Notes: generated from the letters alone by a model not told the origin. Numbered from the stretch's first letter, positions 17,159 to 25,903 are shown. The stretch: DNA of 64,000 nt from Chloroflexota bacterium (GCA_018969295.1 JAGWYN010000006.1:85075-149074), one strand, 5' to 3'. Made by a program: numbers and translations.

Positions 17159-17220
17159 GTCGATCACGTTGAGTCGATCACGTTGAGTCGATCACGTTGA
17201 GTCGATCACGTTGAGTCGCA
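17129..17220. repeat. Six-copy 14-bp tandem repeat at the 3-prime end of the lactonase gene
   Basis: GAGTCGATCACGTT occurs six times without mismatch (17129-17212), followed by a partial copy (GAGTCGCA). The first two copies encode the C-terminus of the MBL protein and the stop codon falls at the start of the third. Because 14 is not a multiple of 3, each change in copy number shifts the frame. Confidence 0.95.
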
Positions 17221-17229
17221 GCGTGAGGG

Positions 17230-17273
17230 GAGGTGTGCCGCTCTGAGCCGTCTTTTTGCGTGCGGCACACCTC
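17230..17273. terminator. Bidirectional terminator-like inverted repeat
   Basis: GAGGTGTGCCG (17230-17240) and CGGCACACCTC (17263-17273) form a perfect 11-base stem around a 22-base loop. It lies between the ends of the convergent MBL (+) and aldolase (-) genes. Confidence 0.65.
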
Positions 17274-17284
17274 GGTGGTACGTC

Positions 17285-18034
17285 TCAGCGCCCCTGGCTG
17301 ATCTCTTCGACAATCTGTCGCATGCCCTGTTCGATCAGATGGGTGTCTGCGCTGACGGTGACAAAGCGGTAGCCTTCGTCGATCCAGAAACGGGCGAGTG
17401 TGGTGGTGCCGGCGAAGAGGCCAGGAACCTTGCCGGTGGTGTGGCAGGCCTGCAAAACCTGGCGGATCGCGGCGGTATGAGCGGGGGAGCCGGCGGCCAC
17501 GCCCAGAGAAAGGGCCAGGTCAAAAGGGCCGACCAGACAGCCGTCGACCCCTTCGACGGCCAGGATGGCCTCGGCGTTGGCGACAGCTGCTGCTGTTTCG
17601 ATTTGAACCGCCAAAAAAAGCTCTTGATTGGCCCAGGTGTGGTAGTCGTTTCCCAGATGAGCCGAGAGGTTGTCGGCCCCAGAACGTCCCCCTTGGGGGG
17701 GGTAGCGCATGGCCTCGGCGGCAGTGCGAGCTTCAGCGGCAGAATTCACCATCGGGATCACGACGCCCAGCGCCCCGGAGTCGAGGGCTCGGCCGATCAG
17801 CCCGTAGTCGTTGGCGCGCACGCGGACGACGGGCACCACCTGCTGCAGGTAGACGGCCCGGATGGCTTCGGCTCGGCTGGCATCCTCCCATTCTCCATGT
17901 TGGCTGTCGAGCACGACATAGTCACACCCGCTGCGGGCCAGCATGGCGGCTGCCAACGAAGAGCGGACAGCAGAGAAGACCCCGATCGCCGGCTGGCCGG
18001 CCTGTAATTTTTGTTTGAACGAGTTGAAGCGCAT
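17285..18034 (-). CDS. HpcH/HpaI-family 2-keto-3-deoxy acid aldolase
   Basis: The 249-residue protein matches class II pyruvate aldolases such as 2-keto-3-deoxy-L-rhamnonate or 4-hydroxy-2-oxoheptanedioate aldolase. His46 lies in DSQHGE, Arg71 follows VVPVV, the metal ligands are Glu146 (QIET) and Asp172 (GPFDLALS), and GVVIPMVNSAAEA and RYPPQGGRSG are conserved loops. Usual family members have DxEHG, so Gln45 replaces a common Glu. It cleaves a 2-keto-3-deoxy acid to pyruvate plus an aldehyde. It is the last of 13 genes in unit 3 and feeds pyruvate to the E1/E2 complex. Confidence 0.92.
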   Translation of the reverse strand: MRFNSFKQKLQAGQPAIGVFSAVRSSLAAAMLARSGCDYVVLDSQHGEWEDASRAEAIRAVYLQQVVPVVRVRANDYGLIGRALDSGALGVVIPMVNSAAEARTAAEAMRYPPQGGRSGADNLSAHLGNDYHTWANQELFLAVQIETAAAVANAEAILAVEGVDGCLVGPFDLALSLGVAAGSPAHTAAIRQVLQACHTTGKVPGLFAGTTTLARFWIDEGYRFVTVSADTHLIEQGMRQIVEEISQGR

Positions 18035-18059
18035 GGTGTTTCCTTTTTACCAGCCCAGT

Positions 18060-19049
18060 TTACCAGCCGAGGGCTTTGCGGTTGACGATCGAACGCGGCA
18101 GGGTACCGGCCAGCACATCTACGACATTTTGTGCGGTATCGCGACGCAGTTGGAGGATGGACTCGACCGAGCCGCTGGAGGTGTGGGGGGTGATGAGGAT
18201 GTTGTTCAGCCGGAGCAGCGGGTCGTCTGGGGCAGGGGGTTCCCGTTCGAGCACATCCACGGCTGCTGCCAGGATAGTCTGGTTGGCCAAGGCTTGGTAG
18301 AGGTCTGCCTGGACGACGATCGGCCCGCGCGCCATGTTGATCAGACAGGCTGAGGGTTTCATCAGCGCCAGCTGGGCTGCACCGATCAGCCCGCGGGTCT
18401 CCTCGTTGAGGGGGCAGTGGATCGAAACAAAATCTGCTCTGCGCAGCAATGTTTCCAGCGAGACCGCTTCGACTCCCAGCGCCTTCATCTGTTCGGGTGG
18501 CAGATAGGGGTCGAAGCCGAGGAGGTAGAGGCCCAGCCCTGCGGCTTTGTGGGCCACGGCCCGCCCGATATTTCCCAGCCCGATGATGCCGACCGACTGG
18601 CCGCGCAGCCTGGGGGGGGGCCAGCTGGGGAGGGGCTGTGTCGTTCCCCAGCTGCCCGAACGCACATAGCGATCCAGAAGAAAATGGCGTCGGCCCAGGT
18701 CGAAGAGAAAAGCGATGGTGGAGTCGCTGACCTCTTCGATGCAGTAGTCGGGCACATTGGCGACGGCGATCCCGTGCTCGCCTGCGGCCTGCAGATCGAC
18801 CATATCCACGCCGATCCCATAGCGCGAGATGATCTTGCAGCGGGTCATCGCCTCGATCACCTTGCGGTTGATCGAGGCCCACTGCACGATCAGCCCATCG
18901 GCGTCGGCCACATGGGGGATCAAGGCCTCTGGGTCTTTTGTCTGAAGGCGGACAAAGTCAATCTCCAGCCCAGAGTCCAGGAGCACTGCGGCCTCTGGGC
19001 TGTGGTCTGGATCGCTGAAATCGGTCAGGACAACTTTGAATGATGGCAT
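18060..19049 (-). CDS. D-isomer-specific 2-hydroxyacid dehydrogenase (second paralogue)
   Basis: The ATG at 19049 is preceded by GAGAGGAG and is preferred to the upstream ATG at 19067, giving 329 residues. GIIGLGNIG (154-162) binds NAD, Arg241 lies in MARGPIV, DVLEREP carries the catalytic-Glu region and His289 is in TPHTSS. It resembles phosphoglycerate, glyoxylate or hydroxypyruvate reductases. The SRYGIGVD segment mirrors SRLGTGVD of the 4364 protein, so the two are paralogues. It could reduce the aldehyde-acid or keto acid released by the aldolase. The substrate is unknown. Confidence 0.9.
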   Translation of the reverse strand: MPSFKVVLTDFSDPDHSPEAAVLLDSGLEIDFVRLQTKDPEALIPHVADADGLIVQWASINRKVIEAMTRCKIISRYGIGVDMVDLQAAGEHGIAVANVPDYCIEEVSDSTIAFLFDLGRRHFLLDRYVRSGSWGTTQPLPSWPPPRLRGQSVGIIGLGNIGRAVAHKAAGLGLYLLGFDPYLPPEQMKALGVEAVSLETLLRRADFVSIHCPLNEETRGLIGAAQLALMKPSACLINMARGPIVVQADLYQALANQTILAAAVDVLEREPPAPDDPLLRLNNILITPHTSSGSVESILQLRRDTAQNVVDVLAGTLPRSIVNRKALGW

Positions 19050-19097
19050 GGTCAGCGCTCCTCTCATACAATCAGTTTAGCAGAAATTGGATTCACT

Positions 19098-19901
19098 TCA
19101 AGCTTCCTGTCGTCCGATCGTGGCATTGGCGCCCATGGCCAGATTTCCCCCATCCAGGCCGATCACTGCGCCGGTGGTGAAGGCAGAGGCATCCGAGGCC
19201 AGAAAGATCACGAGTCCTTTGATATCGTCTGGGATGCCCAGTCGGCCCATCGGGATGCCGCGCAAGAAGCGTTCGCGCAGCCCGGGGGTCTTTTCCATGC
19301 GCAGGTCAAAGGCGGGGTTGGTGATCTGTGCAGGTGCGATGGCATTGACGCGCACCCCTCGGTCGGCCCATTCCAGGCTGAGTTCGCGAGTCATCTGGGC
19401 GACGCCGGCCTGGGCGATGCTGTAGGCAAAGTTGCCGCGGCCCAGGGTGCGCACGCCACCGATCGAGGACATGTTGAGGATGCTGCCTTTGCCGCGAGCC
19501 AGCATACGGCGACCTGCTTCCTGGCAGGAGATAAATTTGCTGACCAGCGTCGACTGCAGCATCTGCATCAAATGTTCTACCGAGATCTCCTCGGGGTGGC
19601 CCAGCACATTGCCGCCTGGAATATTCACGGCCACGTCAATCTGGCCGAATGTTTGATCGAGCTGTGTGTACATGGCTCGAATCTGTGTTTCGTCCCAGAC
19701 ATCGCAGACCACAGGCAGGACGTGTCGGCCTTGTTGGCGAATGAGTGCAGCCGTCTCGTGCAGGCCGGGCTCGTTGATGTCGGCGATCAGCAGGTCTGCG
19801 CCGATTTCAGCCAGGGCCACTGCGGCTGCGCGGCCCATATTCTGGGCGGCACCTGTGACCAGCGCCACGCGGCCGGTCAGGTCAAAGAGTGGGTGAACCA
19901 T
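19098..19901 (-). CDS. SDR-family protein with Lys-to-Gln change in the catalytic motif
   Basis: The 267-residue protein has the SDR cofactor motif TGAAQNMGRA (16-25), Ser146 and Tyr160, but the catalytic YxxxK reads YSIAQ, so the invariant Lys is Gln164 (codon CAG). NNAG is also altered to NIPGG (93-97), while the C-terminal GLDGGN remains. It is most similar in this window to the active-looking SDR at 10844 (shared LGRGNF and AGVAQ segments). It may be catalytically weak, or may bind a substrate without classical hydride transfer. It lies in the middle of unit 3 with short spacers. Confidence 0.85.
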   Translation of the reverse strand: MVHPLFDLTGRVALVTGAAQNMGRAAAVALAEIGADLLIADINEPGLHETAALIRQQGRHVLPVVCDVWDETQIRAMYTQLDQTFGQIDVAVNIPGGNVLGHPEEISVEHLMQMLQSTLVSKFISCQEAGRRMLARGKGSILNMSSIGGVRTLGRGNFAYSIAQAGVAQMTRELSLEWADRGVRVNAIAPAQITNPAFDLRMEKTPGLRERFLRGIPMGRLGIPDDIKGLVIFLASDASAFTTGAVIGLDGGNLAMGANATIGRQEA

Positions 19902-19916
19902 AAATCCTCTGATGTT

Positions 19917-20996
19917 CTAGCGGGTGAAAAGTTGTTCAGGATCCAGACCGACATCTTCGGCTGTGCCGCGCAGGCTGACGACGACGTCTGGCGGCAGCAG
20001 GATTCCATTGGCCAGCGCTTGTTCCTGTCGTTCGAGTTCGATTTCGCCGGGCAGGTAGATGCGTTCTGCGTCTTTGGCGAGGGGTGCGGATTTGATTTCC
20101 TGGATCATGTGATCCATGCGTGTTTTGAACTGGCCGATCGGCATGATCTGGCCGATATCGATGGCGATGAAGGCATGGCCTTCGTTGGTGGGGGTGGGCA
20201 GGTCGAGGACCCAGCTGCTCACCTCGCTCAGGATACCTGCCCCTGTCAGCACGGCGGTCAGAATTTCGACCATGACGGCCAGTCCGTAGCCTTTGTGGCC
20301 GGCCATAGGGACTTGGACGGTTTTTTCGGGAAACTGGCTGTAATCGCGGGTGGGCAGCCCTTCTTCGTCGACCAGCCAGGTTTCGGGGATAGGTTGGCCG
20401 AGGGTTTTGGCGGCATAGATTTTGGTTGCGGCCACGGCGCTGGTGGCGATGTCCAGGAAGACCGGTTTTTCTGTGCCGGCGGGGGCTGCATAGGCGATGG
20501 GGTTGGTGCCCAGCACCCTGCCTTTGGCCCCTGGCACGGCCATACAGGGGTCGACGTTGCACATGGACATTCCAAACATATCCTGGCGTGCGGCCAGGTT
20601 GGCGTAGAAGCCGGCGGCGCCGTAGTGGCTGCTCTGTTTGACCCCTACAAAGCCGATCCCGCTTGCTTTGGCCTTGTGCATCGCCAGTTCCATCGAACGG
20701 TACGAGACGGCGGTGGGCATGGCGTCGTGGGCGTCGACCAGAGCCCAGGCGGGCCCTTGGGCGGCCACGGTTTCGTGGGCGTCGGCCCGGATGCGGCCGG
20801 AGCGGACATTTTTGAGCAGCCCGCGCAGCTGTCGGGTGCCGTGGGTAAAGGTGCCCAGGGTGTCTGTGGCGACCAGGACTTCGGCGGTCAGCCGGGCATC
20901 TTCTGCGTTGAGCCCGCTCAGACGCATGGCTTCGAGGCAGAAGCGGGTCAGCTCTTGTGGTGTGACCCGGGCGCCGATCAGCGGTGGTGTGTTCAC
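19917..20996 (-). CDS. LDH2-family malate/L-lactate/ureidoglycolate-type dehydrogenase
   Basis: A GTG start at 20996 lies just downstream of AGAGAGGAG and gives 359 residues. The ATGs further upstream overlap that ribosome site. The sequence shows the LDH2/MDH2 signature: THGTRQL near residue 50, KQSSHYGAAGFYA, LGTNPIAYAAPAGTEKPVFLDIATSAVA and MAGHKGYGLAVMVEIL. These NAD(P)-dependent enzymes lack a classical Rossmann fold and oxidise or reduce 2-hydroxy acids, including 2,3-diketo-L-gulonate and sugar-derived acids. In this operon a reduction of a keto sugar acid is likely. Confidence 0.92.
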   Translation of the reverse strand: MNTPPLIGARVTPQELTRFCLEAMRLSGLNAEDARLTAEVLVATDTLGTFTHGTRQLRGLLKNVRSGRIRADAHETVAAQGPAWALVDAHDAMPTAVSYRSMELAMHKAKASGIGFVGVKQSSHYGAAGFYANLAARQDMFGMSMCNVDPCMAVPGAKGRVLGTNPIAYAAPAGTEKPVFLDIATSAVAATKIYAAKTLGQPIPETWLVDEEGLPTRDYSQFPEKTVQVPMAGHKGYGLAVMVEILTAVLTGAGILSEVSSWVLDLPTPTNEGHAFIAIDIGQIMPIGQFKTRMDHMIQEIKSAPLAKDAERIYLPGEIELERQEQALANGILLPPDVVVSLRGTAEDVGLDPEQLFTR

Positions 20997-21036
20997 AAAT
21001 TCTCCTCTCTTCATGGGGCGGTGCAAAAAAATGGGG

Positions 21037-21822
21037 CTACCAGAGGGTGGTTCCTCCGTCCATCACCACCACGCTGCCGGTCATAAACGAGGAGGCAGGC
21101 GATGCCAGATAGACGACCAGCCCTTTGATCTCCTCTTCTTCGCCGTAGCGTTTCATGGGGGTGTTGGCAAGAATGCGTGCGACGATCTCTGGGTTTTGGC
21201 GGCTGGCGGCGGTCTGGGCGGTGAGCATGGTGCCAGGGGCAATTGCGTTGACGCGGATGTTGTAGGGGGCCCAGTCGGTCGCCATGCCCCGTGTCAACTG
21301 GGCCACACCGGCTTTGGCGACGCAGTAGGGCACGTTGTGGCGGGGCGTGATGTTGCTGATCACCAAGGCATTGATCGAGGCCAGGTTGATAATGACTCCG
21401 CCTTGTCCGCGGTCGATCATGTGGCGGGCCACCCGCTTGCCGAAGTAGAACATCGACGAGAGATTTGTGTCGAGCATACGCTGCCAGGCGTCGTCGGGCT
21501 CCTCTTCCAGCGCCAGCCCATCGGAGGGCATCCCAGCGTTGTTGACCAGGATATCGATCTTGCCGAGATCGGCCACGACCTGGTGGACGAACGCTTCGAT
21601 CGCTGGCGGGTGGGTCACATCGACCTGGCCGAAGCAGCTGCGTCGGCCAAGGGCGGCCAGTTCGGCGGCCACAGCGTGGCCTTCTGTGGGGAGCCGGTCG
21701 CAGAGGGCCACGTCGGCACCGGCTTCGGCGAGAGCCAGCGCCATCTGTCGTCCAAGCCCGCGTGCGCCGCCGGTGACGAGTGCTGTCTGGCCAGAGAGTT
21801 TGAAAAGATCCAGCACGTTCAT
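21037..21822 (-). CDS. Short-chain dehydrogenase/reductase (gluconate 5-dehydrogenase-like)
   Basis: This 261-residue SDR has all classical motifs: TGGARGLGR (17-25), NNAG (94-97), Ser149, Tyr166 and Lys170 (YCVAK), and VMDGGTTLW at the end. The N-terminus MNVLDLFKLSGQTALVTGG resembles gluconate 5-dehydrogenases and related 3-oxoacyl-reductase-like SDRs. Its start overlaps the stop of the upstream transaldolase-like gene by four bases. It probably oxidises or reduces a keto group of a C6 sugar acid. Confidence 0.92.
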   Translation of the reverse strand: MNVLDLFKLSGQTALVTGGARGLGRQMALALAEAGADVALCDRLPTEGHAVAAELAALGRRSCFGQVDVTHPPAIEAFVHQVVADLGKIDILVNNAGMPSDGLALEEEPDDAWQRMLDTNLSSMFYFGKRVARHMIDRGQGGVIINLASINALVISNITPRHNVPYCVAKAGVAQLTRGMATDWAPYNIRVNAIAPGTMLTAQTAASRQNPEIVARILANTPMKRYGEEEEIKGLVVYLASPASSFMTGSVVVMDGGTTLW

Positions 21823-22493
21823 GGCAGCTCTGGCCAGCTCTCTTCACCGAACGTCCCCTGCCAGCTTTTCAAAAAGCCGTTCATGCGCTGTTCGGTGAAG
21901 GGATGTTCGTAGAGCAGGCGCATGAACTCCATGCGCAGGGTGCAGAGATCTGCGCCGGCGAGGGCGATCTCGCCGAACAGCCGTGGATAGCGGCCGCAGG
22001 CCAGGATTTTGGTGGTAAAGCCGTAGCGGGTGTAGATCTGGCGGATGGGGCTGATCAGGTCGTGGGGGACATCTTCGGCCTGGTCCAGCGGGCCGTTGAA
22101 GATGGCAGCGATATCGGCGCCGGCTTTGGCGGCCAGGTAGGCCTGGGCGAGCGAGGCGATGGCGGTGACGGCCAGACGCAGCGCGGGGAGTTCGGTTTTG
22201 AGCTGCTGCAGGGCTTGCAGTCCGGCGATGCTGGCGGGCAGCTTGACGATGATGCGCGGGGAACGGGCGTGCAGCCAGCGGGCCTGGCGCACCATCGGTT
22301 CGGGCGTATGCCAGCCGACCACCTGCACCAGGAGGGGGCCTGGAGAGGCGTCCAGGAGGGCGTCCAGGGTTTTTTCTGGGTGGGGGCCGGCGGCGGCAAT
22401 CAGGCTGGGGTTGGTGGTGACCCCGGCCAACAGGCCCCAACTGTGGGCTTCCAGGATTTCTTTAGGGTTTGAGCTGTCAAGAAATAGGTCCAT
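21819..22493 (-). CDS. Transaldolase/fructose-6-phosphate aldolase-like protein
   Basis: The ATG at 22493 follows GAGGAAA and gives 224 residues. An ATG at 22505 overlaps the upstream stop and would add four residues. The fold signature of the TAL/FSA family is clear: MDLFLDSSN at the N-terminus, GVTTNPS (24-30), the Schiff-base Lys84 in IIVKLPAS, and AGADIAAIF later. The length is close to FSA (about 215-220) and well below classical transaldolases (over 300). It may cleave or form a C-C bond in a keto sugar or sugar acid. It is translationally coupled to the SDR downstream. Confidence 0.85.
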   Translation of the reverse strand: MDLFLDSSNPKEILEAHSWGLLAGVTTNPSLIAAAGPHPEKTLDALLDASPGPLLVQVVGWHTPEPMVRQARWLHARSPRIIVKLPASIAGLQALQQLKTELPALRLAVTAIASLAQAYLAAKAGADIAAIFNGPLDQAEDVPHDLISPIRQIYTRYGFTTKILACGRYPRLFGEIALAGADLCTLRMEFMRLLYEHPFTEQRMNGFLKSWQGTFGEESWPELP

Positions 22494-22501
22494 AATTTTC
22501 C

Positions 22502-24223
22502 TCATCCAAACAGGTCGTTGGCCAGGTCGAGCAGGTAGTGGACAACGCGTTGCTGGTAGGCCTGGTAGAATGCCGGGGAGAGCGTATAGAACTGCTCTCG
22601 GCAGAGGAACTGTCCATCTGGGCTGCGCCGTCCGACGTAAGCAAAGCTGAAATGATGGAAGAGAGCGTCGTGGGGAGAGGGGTGGTTCAGGTCAGTCTGG
22701 TCGAGGCAGGCCCGGGCAAAGGGGGAGTTGGCGGTGCGGCGGGCGTAGGCCAGGGCGTCCTCCCACCATTGGCGGAAGAGTTCGGGGTAGAAGTCGGCGA
22801 GCACGTCGGCAAAGAGCAGCTGCAGGTTGGGGGACACCTTGAAGTGGCTGCGTCCGGCGGTGGCGCGGCCGATCGCCTGGCGTGTAGCTGCGCTCAGATC
22901 GTCGCCTGAATGAAAGTCTGCCATCACGCCGCAGTCCTCGGCGAGGGTACAGAGGGTGCGTGCCCGTCTTTCCAAGCCTGCCAGCCCATCCTCTCCGCGG
23001 TAGTCGGTGCCTTTTTCGACGCCGAAATTGGGGGCGACATGGGTGAGGGGAATCCCGCGTCGCTCTGCTTCCAGCAGTACAAACATCAATTCGTTTTCCG
23101 AAGTCAGGCAGGCGAAGGTTGGAAGGTCGTTGGGGTGTTCGTCGATGCTGAGTTCCAGGTCAAAAGGGACGTCGGCTTTGAGGGTTTTCAGGTGTGCGTA
23201 CATGGCTTCGACAGCGGCCAGGGCTCCCCAGTATTTGCCAGCCAGCCGGCACAGCGTGGATTCGTCGGGGCGGTAGGTGTAGTCGCCGATCTGCCGTCCC
23301 TGGCGATGGAACGAGAGCAAGGCGCGTCGGGTCTGTCTGTCGGGGAGGGTGCTTTCGAGCGGAGGGGGGCTGTCCATTGCGGCGTAGTTCAACACATCTG
23401 ACACATCGAACGTATAGAAAGAGTAGTAGCGAGTGGCCTCCAGCAGACGTCTGGCGCGTGCCAGCCCATCGGCTCCCCGTTTGACCTGGATGTGGTCTGC
23501 GTCTGCGCCGTAGGCGCAGCGGGGTCCATGTCGGAGCGCATCCAAGACGCCGGCCACCCAGAGCCCTTCGTAGGTGCTGCCGGTGTAGCCGGTTTCGATT
23601 TCGCCAAAACCAAAGGCAACGTTGCGTTCGGAGGGCAGTCCGTCGAGCAGTGTGTTCAAAAAGTGGAGTTCGCGCACAGAATTTTGAATGGCATTGGTTG
23701 CCAGGGGGCGTTGCTGCAGCGTGGCCCAGATGGCTGGCCAGACTGCGGTGGTCATGCGGGTGCCGATCCCCAGCCGTGGCACAGGTCCCAGCGCCTGGGG
23801 GCCCCGGCTGGCTGCCAGGGTGCGTGCGTAGCGGTCGACCACGGCAGCGTCGGTGGGGTAGAGAGCGAGCTGCACAGAGGGCTGGCCGGCGAGGCTCTTG
23901 CTGCCAATGGGGGGGCCGAGCACGGCTGCGGCAGAGGAGGTTCCGATCGACAGGAAGACTTGCTGGCCGTCCTTTAGGCTGGCCAGCAGGGGGGTGGTCT
24001 CTTGCCAGCGGTCAGCGGTGGCGTGGGGGTGCAGCCCGTCGCTGGCTGGCAGCGGGGCGCCGGTGGCGGCAGCGTGGGTCAATTCTGGCCAAAAGCGGTC
24101 GTCGATGGCCTGCACTGCGGCCCAGGCGGCCTGCCGGTCCCAGGTAGCGGTATCCAGCACCCCGGGGTTCAAGGCAGGGTCGATGACAAGTTTTCCAAAC
24201 TGCCTTAGGGGTCTGCTGTTCAT
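22502..24223 (-). CDS. Tagaturonate epimerase-like (UxaE-type) protein
   Basis: The start at 24223 lies 40 bases after the preceding SDR stop. An in-frame ATG at 24325 would overlap that SDR, so it is rejected. The 573-residue protein resembles the UxaE family, which interconverts D-tagaturonate and D-fructuronate. Recognisable segments are ELSIDEHPNDLPT, SENELMFVLLEAERRGIPL, HVAPNFGVEKGTDYRG and VMADFHSGDDLS, which contain His, Glu and Asp residues suitable for a metal site. I recognise the family but not a confirmed substrate. In this operon it supports hexuronate-like catabolism. The C-terminal 70 residues (FHHFSFAYVGRRSPDG) are also typical. Confidence 0.7.
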   Translation of the reverse strand: MNSRPLRQFGKLVIDPALNPGVLDTATWDRQAAWAAVQAIDDRFWPELTHAAATGAPLPASDGLHPHATADRWQETTPLLASLKDGQQVFLSIGTSSAAAVLGPPIGSKSLAGQPSVQLALYPTDAAVVDRYARTLAASRGPQALGPVPRLGIGTRMTTAVWPAIWATLQQRPLATNAIQNSVRELHFLNTLLDGLPSERNVAFGFGEIETGYTGSTYEGLWVAGVLDALRHGPRCAYGADADHIQVKRGADGLARARRLLEATRYYSFYTFDVSDVLNYAAMDSPPPLESTLPDRQTRRALLSFHRQGRQIGDYTYRPDESTLCRLAGKYWGALAAVEAMYAHLKTLKADVPFDLELSIDEHPNDLPTFACLTSENELMFVLLEAERRGIPLTHVAPNFGVEKGTDYRGEDGLAGLERRARTLCTLAEDCGVMADFHSGDDLSAATRQAIGRATAGRSHFKVSPNLQLLFADVLADFYPELFRQWWEDALAYARRTANSPFARACLDQTDLNHPSPHDALFHHFSFAYVGRRSPDGQFLCREQFYTLSPAFYQAYQQRVVHYLLDLANDLFG

Positions 24224-24263
24224 CGGCGTCTCAGGGTCCTTTCTGGGTCGAGCAGAGGCTGTT

Positions 24264-25097
24264 TCATCCTTCGCTCTGTTCGCGCTGGGTGGGCAGGCAC
24301 ATTTTGGCAGTGAGGCCGCCGTCAAAATAGAGAACCGACCCTGTCATGAACTCTGAGCGGTCGGAGAGCAGATAGGCGGCCAGATAGCCGACCTCTTCGG
24401 GCTGGCCGACCCGTCCCCAGGGGACACTGGCGTTGCCCGCTTCGCGGGTATAGTCGGGGCTTTTGCGCCAGTAGCTGGGCACCTCGATCGTGCCTGGGGC
24501 CAGCACATTGGCACGAATCCGCAGGGGGATCAGCTCTATTGCCAGTTCGCGGGTGAAGGCGTTGATGGCCCCTTTGGTTCCTGCATAGACCGAGTGTCCA
24601 GGGCAGCCCAGGGTGCCGTGCACGGAGGAGACATTGACGATGCTGCCGCCGGCCCATGGCGGGTCGGCGGGGCGCAGGCGCTCCCCCCGTTTGATCATGT
24701 GGGGTACTGCCTGTTGGGCGCAAAAAAACTCGCCGCGGATGTTCAGGTGGTAGCTGCGGTTGAACTGCTCCTCGGTGACATCCAAAAAATTGATGGTGGT
24801 GGTGATCCCTGCGTTGTTCACCAGGCCATCCAGCCCACCCAGAAAAGCGGCTGCCTCGTCGACCACGCGGCGGCAGTCGGCCACGACGCCCAGATCGCCT
24901 TGCAGGGCGATGGCGCGTCTTCCCCAGGATCGAATCTCTTCCACTGCCGAGAGTGCGCCTTGGGCGCTGCTGCTGTAGTGGAGAGCGACGTCGGCTCCTT
25001 GCTCTGCCAGCACCCGTGCGATGCCGCGGCCGATGCCTGTCCCGGCTCCGGTGACCAGCACCAGCTTGCCCTGCAGTTCCTGTCCATTGGCTGCCAT
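24264..25097 (-). CDS. Short-chain dehydrogenase/reductase
   Basis: The ATG at 25097 follows AGGGGGT and gives 277 residues. The longer in-frame reading to 25526 would run through the ATPase gene. Motifs are TGAGTGIGRG (16-25), NNAG (94-97), Ser158, Tyr171 and Lys175 (YAGTK), and DGGLTAK near the end. It is a classical glucose/ribitol-type SDR and probably an NAD(P)-dependent sugar or aldose 1-dehydrogenase. It lies directly after the transporter genes in unit 3, a common position for the first catabolic step. Confidence 0.9.
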   Translation of the reverse strand: MAANGQELQGKLVLVTGAGTGIGRGIARVLAEQGADVALHYSSSAQGALSAVEEIRSWGRRAIALQGDLGVVADCRRVVDEAAAFLGGLDGLVNNAGITTTINFLDVTEEQFNRSYHLNIRGEFFCAQQAVPHMIKRGERLRPADPPWAGGSIVNVSSVHGTLGCPGHSVYAGTKGAINAFTRELAIELIPLRIRANVLAPGTIEVPSYWRKSPDYTREAGNASVPWGRVGQPEEVGYLAAYLLSDRSEFMTGSVLYFDGGLTAKMCLPTQREQSEG

Positions 25098-25105
25098 CGT
25101 ACCCC

Positions 25106-25903
25106 CTATGTGTTCCCCTCTTCGTCGCCTTGGATCGCAGCGGTGATCAGGCCGACGATTTCTTCGCGAGTTGTGTTGGTTTTGAGTCTTGTTCCGACGC
25201 GCCGGCCGCGGCGCAAGACGATCAGCCGGTCGGCCACAGCAAAGACATGTTCCAGATTGTGGCTGATCACCAGCACCGTCTTGCCTTCGGCTTTGAGGTT
25301 GGCGATCAGCTCGTTCACAGTGTGCTGCTGCTCGACGCCGAGTGCAGCGGTCGGTTCGTCCAGCATAAAAATATGGCGGCCGCGGGCGAGGGCGCGGGCG
25401 ATGGCGACCCCCTGCCGCTGTCCGCCGGAGAGCTCGCCGACATTCACCCGCACCGAGGGCATGTCGATCCGCAAGGTTCTGATGATGCGCTCTGCGTCGG
25501 CGTACAATTTTTTGAAGTCGATCCAAAAGCCAAAGCGGGTCGGCTCCATGTGCAAATAGATATTCGAGCCCACGTCGCGCACATCCACCAACGCCAGATC
25601 CTGGTAGACGGTGGAAATGCCTGCCAGCCGTTCGGCGTCTTTGGGCCCGTGGATGTCGACCGGTCTGCCGTCGACCAAAATCTGGCCAGCGTCTTTGCGG
25701 TAGATTCCGGAGAGAATTTTGACCAGGGTGGATTTGCCGGCGCCGTTGTCTCCGATCAAGGCGACCACTTCCCCGCGGTAGAGTTCAAAGTTGACATTGT
25801 TCAACGCCTGGACATGCCCGAACGCCTTGCAGAGTCCCCGGGCTTCGAGAATGGGCTGTACAGCTGCGGGCTGGGGGGCTGTTGGCGTAATGGTGGTGGC
25901 CAT
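25106..25903 (-). CDS. CUT2-type sugar ABC transporter ATP-binding protein (single domain)
   Basis: The ATG at 25903 gives 265 residues with one nucleotide-binding domain: Walker A GDNGAGKS (51-58), signature LSGGQRQ, Walker B IFMLDEPT, and a His switch in ISHN. RbsA-type ATPases usually have two fused domains; this one has one, like FrcA or single-domain XylG relatives, and must work as a homodimer. It energises the permeases at 27231 and 28303. A hairpin (25947) separates it from the binding-protein gene. Confidence 0.92.
   Translation of the reverse strand: MATTITPTAPQPAAVQPILEARGLCKAFGHVQALNNVNFELYRGEVVALIGDNGAGKSTLVKILSGIYRKDAGQILVDGRPVDIHGPKDAERLAGISTVYQDLALVDVRDVGSNIYLHMEPTRFGFWIDFKKLYADAERIIRTLRIDMPSVRVNVGELSGGQRQGVAIARALARGRHIFMLDEPTAALGVEQQHTVNELIANLKAEGKTVLVISHNLEHVFAVADRLIVLRRGRRVGTRLKTNTTREEIVGLITAAIQGDEEGNT

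Noticed and set aside
17129..17220. Could the 14-bp repeat be a CRISPR array
   Set aside because: The copies are head to tail without spacers and lie in the end of a coding gene.
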